Assembly: GCA_951804985.1 (NCBI GenBank)
Contig: OX638134.1
Location: 80,207,679-80,271,678 of the forward strand
Length of the DNA stretch: 64,000 nucleotides
Source of the DNA: Dryomyza anilis
Lineage: Eukaryota > Arthropoda > Insecta > Diptera > Dryomyzidae
Direction: 5' to 3'
Part shown: one piece after another, positions 32,944-44,779 of the stretch
Layout of the letters: each line of letters starts with the position of its first letter
Position numbering within the stretch: position 1 is the stretch's first letter
The notes under the pieces: generated by a model
What the model saw: only the letters and a program-made list of their open reading frames with translations
Databases searched by the model: none
What the model was told of the DNA's origin: nothing
Position numbers and translations under genes: made by a program

Positions 32944-34239
32944 AAGGGTTTTACAAATGGGACGCTACAAAAGTAGAGCGACAGGGACAGCAAACGACGC
33001 CATATTTCTAGCCGCTCTTTTGACATTTCTCTTCAGTAAGGTTTGCCATTTCATGATGGAAAGATATACGAGCCAACAACGAGTCGAAGTTATTAACATT
33101 TACTACCGAAATTCGGAGTCAGTGGCCACAACGTTAAGAGCGCTACGTCCAATTTATGGTCGTCATAATCGTCCTAGCAGATCAACAATTGAGCGTCTAG
33201 TGGAAAAATTTGAATCCACAGCCACAGTACAAAATGTTCCCGTGTCAGTGAGACAAAGAAGTGCCCGTAGTGTCGAGAATATTGCTACCGCTGAGGCTTC
33301 AGTTGAAGAAAGCACAAACTCACACGTCGTTCTCAAGCGTTGGGCATCTCTGTGACGTCCTTGAGGCGAATTTTGCGAAAAGATCTTGGCCTACATCCTT
33401 ACAAAATCAAATTGACGCAAGAACTGAAGCCGCTTGACCACCAGAAGCGCCGTATGTTCGTGAATTGGGCTGAGCAACAACTTGAAAATGATTCGGATTT
33501 TCATCGAAAAATCATCTTCAGCGATGAGGCTCAATTCTGGCTGAATGGCTTCGTCAATAAACAAAATATGCGTTATTGGTCAGACAGCAATCCACACGTA
33601 CTCCATGAGTCATCATTGCATCCCGAAAAAATTACGGTTTGGTGCGGTTTATGGGCCGGCGGCGTCATTGGGCCGTACTTCTTCCGTGATGATCAAGACC
33701 GGCACGTTACTGTGAATGGGAATCGCTACCGTTCAATGATAACCGAATATTTTTGGCCCCAATTGGATGATGTGGACTTGGAGGATATGTGGTTCCAACA
33801 GGTCGGCGCCACAAGCCACACAGCGAATGCCACAATCAATTTATTGGAAACCAAATTTGGAGAACGTGTTATCTCACGAAGTGGTCCAGTCGTTTCGCCG
33901 CCTCGGTCGTGCGATTTGACGCCGTTAGACTATTTTCTATGGGGCTACGTCAAATCTATGGTCTATGCCAACGAGCCAGCGACGATTGATGAACTTCGTG
34001 CGAATATCGAACGTGAAATTGCAGCAGTATCGGCCGTTTTATGCTTGAAAACCGTTGAAATTTGAGTTCAGCGTCTAGACTTCTGCAAGCGTGTTCGTGG
34101 TGGCCATGGAAAAGAAATCGAGTTCCATACATAATGGCATCGAACGTACTTTTACAGGAATAAAGAATTTTACTGATATCCAAAACCATTTTTGTTTTAT
34201 TTAAAACTACTTTTGTAGCGCTCTTATTGAAAACCCCTT
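32944..34239 (+). mobile_element. DD41D mariner-family DNA transposon, 1,296 bp
   Basis: TA dinucleotides flank both ends (32942-32943 and 34240-34241). The termini are imperfect inverted repeats: left AAGGGTTTTACAAATGGGAC, right complement AAGGGGTTTTCAATAAGAGC, both followed by GCTACAAAAGTAG. The single gene inside is a damaged transposase. TA targeting, size and a DD41D catalytic spacing place it in the Tc1/mariner superfamily, close to the group called rosa. The clade name rests on the counted spacing only. Confidence 0.92.
33053..34134 (+). pseudogene. Inactivated mariner-family transposase (DD41D type)
   Basis: The reading starts MMERYTSQQRVEVINIYY (a helix-turn-helix DNA-binding part) at 33053. 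The frame breaks near 33310-33325, after STNSH; the rest continues in another frame from LGISVTSLRRILRKDL. The DDE domain has first Asp in FSDEAQFW (33523-33525). The expected second Asp is Val in QQVGATSHT (33802-33804, GTC where GAC is expected), and the third Asp is in LTPLDYFLWG (33928-33930). The second and third positions are separated by 41 residues. A TGA at 34063-34065 interrupts the C-terminus, beyond which the same frame still reads VQRLDFCKRVRGGHGKEIEF to TAA at 34134. Frameshift, lost catalytic residue and stop make it inactive. The apparent ATG at 32957 lies in the terminal repeat and is not the start. Confidence 0.9.
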
Positions 34240-35150
34240 TATTATTGATAAAAGCTTCATATAGATCATGAGCAGTTCTATAAATGCGTTTGTGTTTTTG
34301 TATTACCTATGTACTTAAAGAATCATATATTAAAATTCTTAAATTCTTTAAAAGTTTATTTGATTTTGTTTGTAATTTGTATTACATTCGAAACAATTTA
34401 AAATTCTGTCTGTTCATTTACGGCTCCTCCAAAATGTACATTGTTCGTGACTTTAAATCGCGTGTGTATTATATGTGGTTTTTTTCTCTGTCATACATTA
34501 TTGATTACCATTTTAAATAATTAATTTTTAAATACTTTATCTCGCATGCTTGGGCCGCGCAGTCACTTCATATTCATTAACATTACATTAATTCTTTTTG
34601 TTCTCAATGAAATCGTGATCATTCGTAAAACATTCATTAAATTAAAATGCCGACATTGGCAATGTTCGAATGCATGTAAGCGACCAAACGACTAGCCGAT
34701 CGACTGTTGACTCTACTAGGTTATGGCCTAGCTGAATGCCTGGTTCTCTGTTTGCCTATCTACCGACCAACCTATCTACCGCAGCAGTAGAGCCTGCCTA
34801 CCGGCCGGTCGGTCGGTCGGGAAAAATGTAATAGCATTGGTTACCGAGTCTCGTCTCAGGTGTCAACGAACAATTACGTTGACCATAGCAGTCGGTTGTT
34901 GTTCTCACCATGCCATACGTGGAATTAATATCATGTACTTGTACGATAATTACCAACACTGGCGTCAGTCAGTAGACAAAAAAATAAATCAAAATGGAAA
35001 TAAATGACATAAATGTATGAGGAGGAACAGTGGATGGTGGTGGAAGAACGTGACTTTAAACTAAAAAAATAATAATTAAAAAGTGTAGAAAATAGTTTTG
35101 ATCATAGTCTACATAATATGCAGAGAAAAACAAACATTTGTCAAAATATT
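34240..35150. other. No gene; tetranucleotide-rich GC patch near 34680-34900
   Basis: 34675-34870 is locally GC-richer, with CCTATCTACCGACC, CCGGCCGGTCGGTCGGTCGG and GTTGTTGTTC. There is no splice-bounded frame. It could be regulatory or a simple repeat. Confidence 0.4.
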
Positions 35151-35770
35151 GATTAAATATTCATTATAGTAATGAACAAATTCATAATATTGATGAATGA
35201 TTCATTTAAACAATGAAAAATTCGGCTATATTAAGAATTTGTTCATTATTATGATGAAGTTTACGTAAAAAATGTTCTTTTGTAAATTTGATGAACTTTT
35301 TTAGTATGTTCACATAATTATCAATTTGATGAACTTTTTTAGTGAACAAATTCATAATATTGATGAATGATTCATTAAAGCAATGAAAAGTTTGGCAATA
35401 TTAAGAATTTGTTTATTATTATGATGAAGTTTACGTAAAAAATGTTCTTTTGTAAATTTGATGAACTTTTTTAGTATATTCACATAATAATCATTCATAT
35501 TATTAATGAATGATTAATTTAAACAATGAACAGTGCTTTAATATTTAGAGTTTGTACGGAATTTTGATACATTTTATATCAATGAACATATTTTTTATAT
35601 ATACACACTGTATAGTTTCTATTATTTTCATTCATAAAATACATCATTTTAACGTACAAATTCATATTACTAATGAATGTACACTATTGATGAATGTACA
35701 CTATACTATTGGACATTTGGTGATTAAATTGATGAATTGTTCTTGATGTCACCTTTAATACATTTAATAT
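35151..35770. repeat. 170-bp tandem duplication in TTCATTAATATTGATGAA-rich DNA
   Basis: GAACAAATTCATAATATTGA begins at 35174 and at 35344. The two 170-bp units share GATTCATTNAANCAATGAAA, AAGAATTTGTT, GATGAAGTTTACG and TTTGTAAATTTGATGAAC. The sequence then decays into similar words up to 35770. The vocabulary is that of the A+T-rich MITE family. Confidence 0.8.
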
Positions 35771-37316
35771 CTATAATTCTTCTTTTTAAAATTAATTAAT
35801 TATGCTACTGAATCAGTTAATATTATTGATGAACATTTCCTTTAAACAATGAAATGTTCTTCAATATTTATGATTTGTTCATCATTATGATAAATTTTAC
35901 ATCAATGAATGTTTGTTAATAACATTTTTATAATTTTGCATTATGTTCACATTGACTTTTATACCTATAATTCTCATATGATTCTTCAAACATATCTAAA
36001 AATTTGTACCACTGTAATTCCAGCATTTCTTAAAATTAATTCTTCAAAATGTTCACGATTTGTTGTTCATTAATTGCATCATTAGCGTGGACATCTGACA
36101 AACTCTAACTGAAACTGACTGACTGAATAACTAACTAAGTAACTAACTAACTGACCACGTCAAGAGTCACCGTCAAACCGTCACATACGGCTGATTCACG
36201 CATTCATTCACTTAGAGCTGCTGCTGCTGCTCCTGCGGTTTTCGCATAGACCGCAAAGTCATCTCGTAGCTAATATTGATTAAAATCACTTGAAATGATC
36301 ATCATCATCATTATCATCACCGCAAGCTTGCCGTAGTGACCATAATAGTTTCGCCAGTTAGCCACCAGCGTTGGCTGCAAACAACAAACATTCCAATTAC
36401 AGGTAAAACAACCAAACGACGTTTACAACATACATATAACACGTCATAAATGCCAATAATTCATAATTTACCCAAAGGAATGACATTACATATGATGCAT
36501 TGTAAATTGTCAGACGCAGTGTGGTATTTACCTTTGTGGCGCTATGTGGCCGGTTAATTTTGTGTATACTTAAAGTTTTAAATTTTGTTAAAAATTACAC
36601 TTAATTAAAACTTCACTTAAATAATTAAATACATTTTAATTCACCTTTACATATCAAAATTTAATCAAAAAAAACCTGAAATTATAATCTTAAAATTTAC
36701 TTTTATTGAAAAGAGACGGTTTTTATTTTTCCCAAATTTTGAAAAATCAAAAATTTTTGAAAAGGTAATTAAATTTACTTTTCATAACTGTAAAAATGTG
36801 TAAATTATCATACAAGATGTTTTTAACGATTTCTTAAAAATGAAAATTAATAAAAAATTTGATTTTTGTTTATCATATAATGACGTATAACTCTGGTTGC
36901 TGTTAAACGGTTTCAATAATTAACAAAATTTTGCTATATTGAATCTGTTGGTTCTTTAGAAAGTTAAACAATCTGAAAATATATTACATAGATGTTGAGC
37001 TTTAATTACATAAGTAAGTCTAATGGAATTTGAACAAAAAAATGGAAATTAACAAAAAAAAAGAACTTGAAATGATATAGAAATTCTGTAAATGAGAATA
37101 TTCATTATTTTTCGATGCCTATCCAAAAATAGTGGTTGAAGTTCTTATATATTTTCAGTGTCACACTGTGTTATCAATTTGTATATTAATAATTCGCATT
37201 AGACATCAGCACAAATGCATTTGAAACCTACTTCAAGACATTCATTTTATTTCAAAACATTTATTGTTGCTGACTCTATGCTTGCAAATCAAATGAATGT
37301 GTTGCTTACAACAACA
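35771..37316. other. No gene identified
   Basis: ACTGACTGAATAACTAACTAAG-like microsatellite near 36110-36160 and ATCATCATCATTATCATCAC near 36299. Otherwise A+T-rich without a supported exon. Confidence 0.4.
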
Positions 37317-37462
37317 AAGCACAAGTAGTGTCATTCATAAGAAGTGTCAAGCACAAGTAGTGTCTAGCACAAGTAGTGTCAAGCACAAGTAGTGTCAAGC
37401 AGAAGTAGTATCAAGAACAAGCAGTGTCAAGCGGAAGTAGTGTCAAGCACAAGTAGTGTCAT
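37317..37462. repeat. 16-bp minisatellite AAGCACAAGTAGTGTC
   Basis: About nine units of AAGCACAAGTAGTGTC (variants AAGCAGAAGTAGTATC, AAGAACAAGCAGTGTC, AAGCGGAAGTAGTGTC). Well conserved compared with other arrays here; unrelated in sequence to the other short-period families. Confidence 0.9.
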
Positions 37463-37639
37463 AAACAAGACGTAGTTGTATTAAAGAGGTCTATAATGAT
37501 GTCCAATAAAAATTCAAATACTGAATTGAACTTCTTTGCATTTTACATATTTTTATCATTCTTATTTTAAGGAATCTTCATTAAAATTGAAATACAGAAA
37601 AAAATCAAAAGGTATAAGAAAATCTTATTATATTTTAAA

Positions 37640-38560
37640 TAAAGTTTTTTATATATCGAACAATTTTTTTTTGAACAATTTTTTATAGATATATTTCTTT
37701 TTGATCAATGCTTTGTTTTTGTCTTTTTTATTTTTTTTTTTTACAATTTTTTTTTTTGAAAAAATATTGTTTGTTGTATTTTTTATAAACACATAAATAT
37801 CGACAATAACATTACTGATGTCGAACGCCGCGCGGCATATTTTTTTTATTTTCAATGTTCGTCTTCTCACTCGCTGCACTTACTGTATTCGTTACATGTT
37901 CAGCGATGTTCAGCATATTTGAAAAAATGAAAAATGTTTTGACAATACTTGACACCAATGAAACAAATACTGCAGTGAAGTGTAATACTGCAGAAAAAGA
38001 AAAATGTATTGACACTACTTGACACCTATGAAACAAATACTGCAGTGAAGTTTTTCGCTGGAGAGACTTCACTTTAATACTTTCGACTGTCATTGCAAAA
38101 TGTAATCAATGCTGTAGAGTGCAGTAGTGAATATTTTGCAGTAGTGAATAGTTAAATACATTTTTGCAGTTGTCTAATTCGAATAACGTCCCCAGACAAC
38201 ATTTTTGGTAGGGTTAAAGCAGTTTAGAAACATTTCGTCGCCATATTTGAAACAGACAAAGAAACTTCACTACAATACTGTCGACTGTCATTGCAAAATG
38301 TATATAGTAGAGTGCAGTAGTGCATATTTTGCAGAGGAAACTTTAAATACATTTTTGCAGATGTCTAATTCGCATAACGTCCCCAGATCAAATTTTTGGT
38401 AGGGTCAAGGCAGTTTAAAAACCTTTCTTCGGCCTATTTAAAAAAGACATAGGCAGATTTAGTATCAAAAGCTGTTTGTTTTCTGCCTGTTTGTTGGAAA
38501 TATGGCGGAAATATTCCTACAAAATTACAGACATTTTGTTTCGCGGTATATATAACTTGT
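37640..38560. repeat. Short tandem duplications joined to a 260-bp repeat fragment
   Basis: First, a unit of about 70 bp (GAAAAATGTNTTGACANTACTTGACACC...AACAAATACTGCAGTGAAGT) occurs twice at about 37927-38051. Second, a unit of about 197 bp starting CTTCACT.TAATACT.TCGAC occurs at about 38066 and 38263. It runs from GTCATTGCAAAATGTA through TAACGTCCCCAGA into the CCAGACAACATTTTTGGTAG start of the dispersed 260-bp family. The minus-strand frames 37649-38093 have no support. Confidence 0.8.
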
Positions 38561-40300
38561 TTTTTTTAAATAATGGTTGATGGAATTAGAAAAACATATA
38601 AATTTTAAATATAAATTTTAACATTTTTGGGAGGCTCAAAGCTGTTTAGAAACAATTTGTTTTGACATATTGGAAACAGTATAAAAAAATTCAATGGGAA
38701 ATGTCATCAATGATTCCTCTATGATTCATCTATGTCAGGTCAATCGATGACCGATAGCCTCTTCGCATTTTAATATCTCGATTGATATTAATAAAAATCA
38801 ACTTAGCTCTAAAATTGAACCAAATACAAACTAGTGTAATTCGGGTTAGCACTGGATACAACTAAAATTTAAAAAATATTATTTAACATTTTTGCTGTCT
38901 TTTTGCACATTTAAAAATTTAGTCTTGAATTAATAGCTAGCTCAGCTCCGGTCTCCTGTCGTAACATTGACCACATCCGTTTTTATAAAATGTTGGCTGC
39001 ATTGACTGACATTTTTTCTTGCACATGTGCGATTTTTTTTTTACACTTAACTAACGTAACTTTGCGTTACATAGCAAATAGTTAATGGCAACGACATTTT
39101 ACCGTGATTACAAATCACGTTAATTGAATTTCTTGCGGAAATTAGATCGGGAAAATGTGAGCACAGGCGGAAATAGTAGTGGGGAAAAGTTAAGTAGAAC
39201 ATATAAACATTTAATGGAGTTTATGGAATTTTCTCACATGTGTCACATGACATAGTTTATAAAAAATGTACTTTTAAAAATTTGTTTCGAACTATGAAAC
39301 TTTAAATGTTGTCTAGAGTATAAAATCAGTCATTTTCTCTTTTCAGCCATATGCTAAAAATAATTAAAACCTTAAAAAAAAAAAATGGTGTGTGGTACCT
39401 ACTCTATCACAACCAAAAGTACTGATGCCACATTTTATAAACTTATCAACAAATGTAAAAGTGAAAAATCCTTAAAATAAACACATATGATGCATGTTAC
39501 ATAGAGCTATATATAGAGCTATATTTATATACGTTTATGTAAGTGTGTAGGTATTTACGAGCAGACCACAACAAGAATTAATTAAAATTTTTCATACCAA
39601 CATACTTCATAGTTTCACTCCATTTTTAGTCGAGGACGTTATCGTCGGTAAACTTTTTCAACCCTAACCCTATATGTTTTCCTCCTCACACACACACCTT
39701 CTGAGCCAGCTATGCAATTACCTGACCTTACCGCTTTCGGACGGTAGCATCAGGTGCTACTTCAGTTTTTTGTCGTACGTGCTTTTTCTGGAAAAACTAA
39801 CTCTTCTTTTTTGTTCTATGTTGTACAATGTGTTTTTTGGCAGACATTGGAAAAACATTTAAAATGGTTTTTCATATGTTGATCTCGGTGAGTTCAACAT
39901 TTAAAGGAATGAGTAGTATACATTTTTTGCTTATTTTTCGAAAAATATGAATTTATAGTTTGTATAACCCTTTTTAAACACGAATTTACAACACTGCTTT
40001 GGTTTTGTGATGATTATAAATGATGGTAGAGGGTGTCACAGTCAACTGTTTTAAATTTATATTTAATTAATCAGTTGTTTGAGCGGCTGTATGTCTGCCT
40101 GAGGTTAGATTGGTTTGGTATTTGGTGTTTTGTGGCTTGGTGAGTTTGTGGCGTTTGTGGGAGAGACCATTTTCAAATTAGAAAGTGTAAAATCTATGAC
40201 GATTGTAATATAGTATTTAATGCAAACTTTTAAAATGTTCTAAAACCATTAAATTGTAATTTATAAATTTGAAAATTGATTAAAACTCTCAACTACCACT
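38561..40300. other. No gene identified
   Basis: A+T-rich, apparently low-copy. A short plus frame at 39674-39862 starts in a CACACACAC tract and has no other support. Confidence 0.4.
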
Positions 40301-41430
40301 GGTCAAACTTTTTGGGAGAATGTAGGCAGTTTGGGATTTTTTTTTTAAATTTTGTATGCAAAGTTAGAATTTATATGGAAAGCTGAATACTTTATGTCCA
40401 TACCCAAAATATGCCAAGAATCTACCTTTAAAATATTACAAAAAATTCAACACTTCTCAAAATTTTCCATTTATCTGTGAGTTTTCCGAAAATATGCCCA
40501 AAATATTCATGTAAAATGTCAGAATAATGTCTCGGATTTTAGACAACCTCAAGATACTTTAGAAGCACATTTAAGCCATCAAAATATATATAAAATGCTG
40601 TCGATTAAATTCTCTTTCCGGGAATTTACCATGCCGGGTATCTACTTTAAAAATTCCATACATTTTGATAACCTAACCCAGAAAAAATTGCTGTAATTGT
40701 TCAGGAATATTTTGTGATTTTTTTCGGCACACAGATAAATGGAGGATTTTCGGAAGCGCACACAATTTTTGGCACGGTCGATGTGCTTTAGAAACATTTG
40801 TTTGACATATTTCAAATAGATAAAAGCGGAGTTTGTATGACATGCTGTCTATTTTCAACCCATTTCCAAAATATGGCGTGAATCTGCTATTAAAATTCCA
40901 TAAAATATATAACCTGCTATACACTTCCCAACATATTCCATTTATCTGTGTGTTTGCAGGAAATATTCCTAGAAATACCAGAAATTTCAAATTCTGTGTA
41001 ATTTTATTCGCAGATTCACGGCATATTTGGGTACGGGCAGAAAACAGACAGCTTGTGAGACAAACTCAAACTTTGTCTATTTGAAATATGTCGAAAAAAT
41101 GTTTGTCAACTTCCTCAACCATGCCATACGAATCTCAATATCTACCATTTATCTGTGTCGGAAATAGGTCTAAAATATTAATGAAAAATGCCATAAATTT
41201 AGATTCGAGTTGTTGCAAGTCTCGAGGCTGTTTAATACATTTTAAAACAGTCAAAATATATATCAAATGCTGCATATTTAATGCTCCTTCCCAAGATATG
41301 CCGTAAATCTGCTTTCATAAACTTTCATAAAGTTTAAAAACCTGCCATGCGCTATCTAAAATATTAAATATTCCAGAAATACACCCCAAAAATACCCGAA
41401 ATATTATCTCGGATAAGTTTTCCACTTTCC
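40301..41430. repeat. Degenerate 260-bp repeats, partly inverted
   Basis: Plus-orientation blocks (CCCAAAATATGCC, TTCCATTTATCTGTG, GCCCAAAATATTC) at 40400-40540 and 40800-40970. The complement (GCAGATTCACGGCATATTTG, GGGCAGAAAACAGACAGC) runs from about 41010 to 41110, then degenerate plus-orientation pieces to 41430. The arrangement resembles the turn-round at 31.8 kb. Frames on both strands here follow the repeat. Confidence 0.75.
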
Positions 41431-41867
41431 AAATTTCGCACATTTAGTTTTTACGTTAATATTAGTTCGCAACTCAAAGGACGCTTCTACTTAGGAACAG
41501 CAGTGCTCTTCATTTCAAAAAAAAAAAGAAAAACTGACGCTAATTGAAAATTTCGCTTTATTTTTGGGATGTTTTTTTCTTCTTTACTGTACATAGTGTA
41601 TAAAATTAACCAGAGAGTAGCAAACATTTTAATTGGTACAAAATATAAAATTTAATTTTACCGTCCAACAATTAAAATGAGCTGCAATGTTGCTGCTCCT
41701 GTTGGTAGGTAATGTTGCTGATGCTGTTGTTAGGATATTGAAATTCTCTTCAAAAATAAGCAATCTGTGCAAATAAGATCAGGGATTTAAACAGAAACGA
41801 ATAGAAGTATTCCGAGTGGTAAAAGTCAACATGATACGATCGTTGATCTCTCGATTATTTTGTATAC

Positions 41868-41902
41868 CGAGTTACATAGATTCCTTGTAACTATGTAACT
41901 CG
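41868..41902. repeat. Perfect 12-bp inverted repeat (hairpin)
   Basis: CGAGTTACATAG and its exact complement CTATGTAACTCG are separated by 11 bases. It could form a small cruciform or RNA hairpin. No terminator function is expected in this context; no flanking gene is seen. Confidence 0.7.
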
Positions 41903-42235
41903 CCTTGTTAATAAATGACTAGTCACATGACTCAAATGATCTGTTCATGATCATGTCTTCTCTAATAGGGTGAATTTCTTCCACAGAATATTAACCCAGT
42001 GTTAGTCATTCGGCTTCCATTACAAAGTAATCTAATGGGGAATAAGTGATCAACAAACAATCACTGATCATGTTGCTTTGTTACAATAAGATGAGTAAAC
42101 TGAAACAGCGATCATTTCATTTAAATCATGAAGAGAACTTAATAACTTTCTCATATTACGGCCAACTAAGTTTTGATGTTCTTTGATATATCGGATCATG
42201 AGTTTATTTCAATTTCCAAAGTTTTACTGCTGGGA

Positions 42236-42400
42236 TGTTTCCCCTCACAGGTTTGCCATTGTATATCGAGACGTAGAAAAAACTTTTTATATTTTAGATT
42301 TTGACAGTCCCTAGCATAGATTTGAACATGGTCTTCGAAACCTTTCAGTTCGTAGTCCAGCGCACTGATCAACTGCGCAACTTATGCTCAGTTAAGGTAA
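42236..42400 (-). mobile_element. Diverged SINE remnant
   Basis: The minus-strand order of blocks is recognisable: CACAGGTTTGCCATTGTATATCGAG, TAGAAAAAAC, then GATTTGAACATGGTCTTCG (B-box region), CTTTCAGTTCGTAGTCCAGCGCACTGATCA. About half the length of an intact copy, with no tail and no visible target duplication. Confidence 0.7.
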
Positions 42401-43029
42401 TTTTCAATTAAATTGTTTGCTATATTGAACAAAAAACCCGAATTATACTCAAAATATTATATTTTTCTTATAGTTTTTCATATGTTTTTAAAAATCCAAA
42501 TGGTTATACAACAGAAACTGTATATATTGATTATTTCTGATATTCTTTTAACGTTATCCATTACCTTTGCGTATCTCAATTGAAAATGTTTTTAAACGAA
42601 TATCAGTTTCAGTTACAATTTCAATCCCTGGTAAAAATGGAGTTGGTTACTTTCTTTTTTTTGTTTTGGTTTTACATACAACTATGGTTAAACATTTAAT
42701 TACAAATGGTGGCAACCATGACCATAGTTGCCACATGCATGAACATGCACACGCTATGTGCGACGGCCCGACGTAATTATTTGAGAATTTTTGTTATTTT
42801 GCATAAAGTTTTCATGTAATGAAGCAATTTATGTTTGAGGAAAGAGTATCTGGTAGATGTTGAATAGTTAGTTGAAATTTTGCATTAGTAGGCAAATCAT
42901 TTTGTGAATCTATTATTTTAATTTGTTGTAGACGGATGGATGGCTGAGCCACAAATAGTGAAAAGTCGAAGATAAAAGTTTGTGATGAGTTGGCAAATTG
43001 CCTTTAGTCATCGAAGATTAATATTATTT
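42401..43029. other. No supported gene; short His-rich frame and hairpin near 42710
   Basis: GTGGCAAC and GTTGCCAC form an 8-bp inverted repeat at 42710-42735. The plus frame 42567-42776 ends with a His/Met-rich stretch (HDHSCHMHEHAHAM) followed by a stop. It reminds one of metal-binding termini, but the ORF is short and isolated. Confidence 0.3.
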
Positions 43030-43960
43030 TTTTTTCACTAAAATTCAAATTCACTAAAAATAAATTTTTCACTAAAAATTCAATTTTTCACTAACAATTC
43101 AATTTTTCGCTAAAATTTCAATTTTTCACTTAAAATTCAATTTTTCACTAAAAATTCAATTTTTCACTAAAAATTCAATTTTTCACCAAAAATTCAATTT
43201 TTTACTAAAAATTCAATTTTTTACTAAAAATTCAATTTTTCACTAATAATTTAATTTTTCACTAAAAATTCAATTTTTCACTAAAAATTCAATTTTTCAC
43301 TAAAAATTCAATTTTTCACTAAAAATTCAATTTTACACTAAAAATTAAATTTTTCACTAAAAATTCATTTTTTTATTAAAAATCATTTTATCACTAAATG
43401 TAAATTTTCCATTAAAATTTATTTTTTTTTTCATTAAAATTGAATTTTTCATTAAAAATTGAATTTTTAGTTAAAATTGATTTTAATTAAAAATTGAATT
43501 TCAACTAAAAATTGAACTTTTATTTAAAAATTGAACTTTAAGTTAAAAATTGAATTTTTAGTTAAAAATTGAATTTTTAGTTAAAAATTGAATTTTTAGT
43601 TAAAAATAGAATTTTTAGTTAAAAATTGAATTTTTAGTTAAAAATTGAATTTTTAGTTAAAAACTGAATTTTTAGTCAATAGTTGAATCTTTAGTTAAAA
43701 TTCATTTTTAATTAAAAATTTAATTTTAGTTAAATATTGAATTTTTTGTTAAAAATTTTATTTTTTTAGTTATTAATTCAATATTTAGTTAAAATTTAAT
43801 TTCTAGTTACAAATTTAATTTTCAGTAGAAAATTGAATTTCTAGTTAAACATATAATTATTAGTTACATTTTTTTCATTAAAAATTCAATTTTTAATTAA
43901 AAATTATTATTTTTACTAAAAATTAAATATTCAATTTCACACTTAAAATTCAATATTTTA
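43030..43960. repeat. 19-bp minisatellite with an internal orientation switch
   Basis: From 43040 to about 43430 the unit reads TTTTTCACTAAAAATTCAA. From about 43435 to 43890 it reads AAAAATTGAATTTTTAGTT, the complement with GTT for GTG. The two halves therefore form a long inverted repeat. The unit length is 19 bp on both sides. Confidence 0.92.
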
Positions 43961-44189
43961 CATATTCTTTCAAATTATCCTGAAACAAATAAGAGTTTAT
44001 TTATGCATCGATTTGTAAAACGATTCGATTCTGTATAAATTTAGCACAATTTACAAAATTTAATTTGTGCCAAAATGTTTACCGCCAATAACAGAATTGC
44101 AATTATTTCGATATAGCCTTATATTATTTTTATTTTTCAATTTTCTCCATATTTTTGTAATCCGCATAAATTTCCGTAGCACATGTCAT

Positions 44190-44470
44190 TCATATTACAG
44201 AACATCCTTCCGTCCCGCTTACGGCAGCAACTACTCCGCGCCGCACAATGCAGACGTTGAACTGACAAAAGAGCCGAGTTTATACTTTGTTGGTACTCAT
44301 CAGAATTTGTGGAATATAATGTGGAAAAACGTCAACGTTAAATCATCCATAATTTTGCCTGTCATGTGGAAAATGACAAGCGCTTCATCTTCGACAGTAA
44401 TGCTTTCTGCCTTCGATAGCAGGCCTTCTCTCTGACGGCGCGGCGACGGTGATGGTGACTGGAAAAAGAT
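44190..44470. other. GC-richer island with open frames on both strands, possible exon
   Basis: It stands out from the A+T-rich arrays on both sides. On the plus strand an acceptor-like CATATTACAG precedes ACATCCTTCCGTCCCGC..., open to 44435. On the minus strand TTTTTCCAG precedes a frame beginning SPSPSPRRQREGLLSKAE and running 51 codons to TGA, without a standard GT donor. Neither reading is recognised, and they cannot both be exons. A retained fragment of host coding or regulatory sequence is possible. Confidence 0.25.
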
Positions 44471-44779
44471 GGATGCGACGTATGTTTACCGAACGACCGA
44501 CCAACCGTCCAAGATAATGATTCTGTTGTTAAATATATGTACTATGAATGTGGCTCGCGGTTAAAACATTTTATATTTTCATGACTTTTGTATTTGCCAT
44601 GTGAAAATTATTTAATGCAAGCTTTAAGCATGAAAGTTATTTTCACAAAATGGCAAAAGAAAAATTCTCCGCGTTAACGTAATTGCATGAAAATGTTGGG
44701 GGAAGAGTCGTTAGTTAACTAAGTAATTAGTGTAATTAAAGCACATGTGCAAGTATAAAATTGGTTTTAATGCACATTT

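Noticed and set aside
32957..33052. Upstream in-frame ATG for the mariner transposase
   Set aside because: It lies within the terminal repeat and untranslated lead; the transposase family starts at the MERYTSQQ region.
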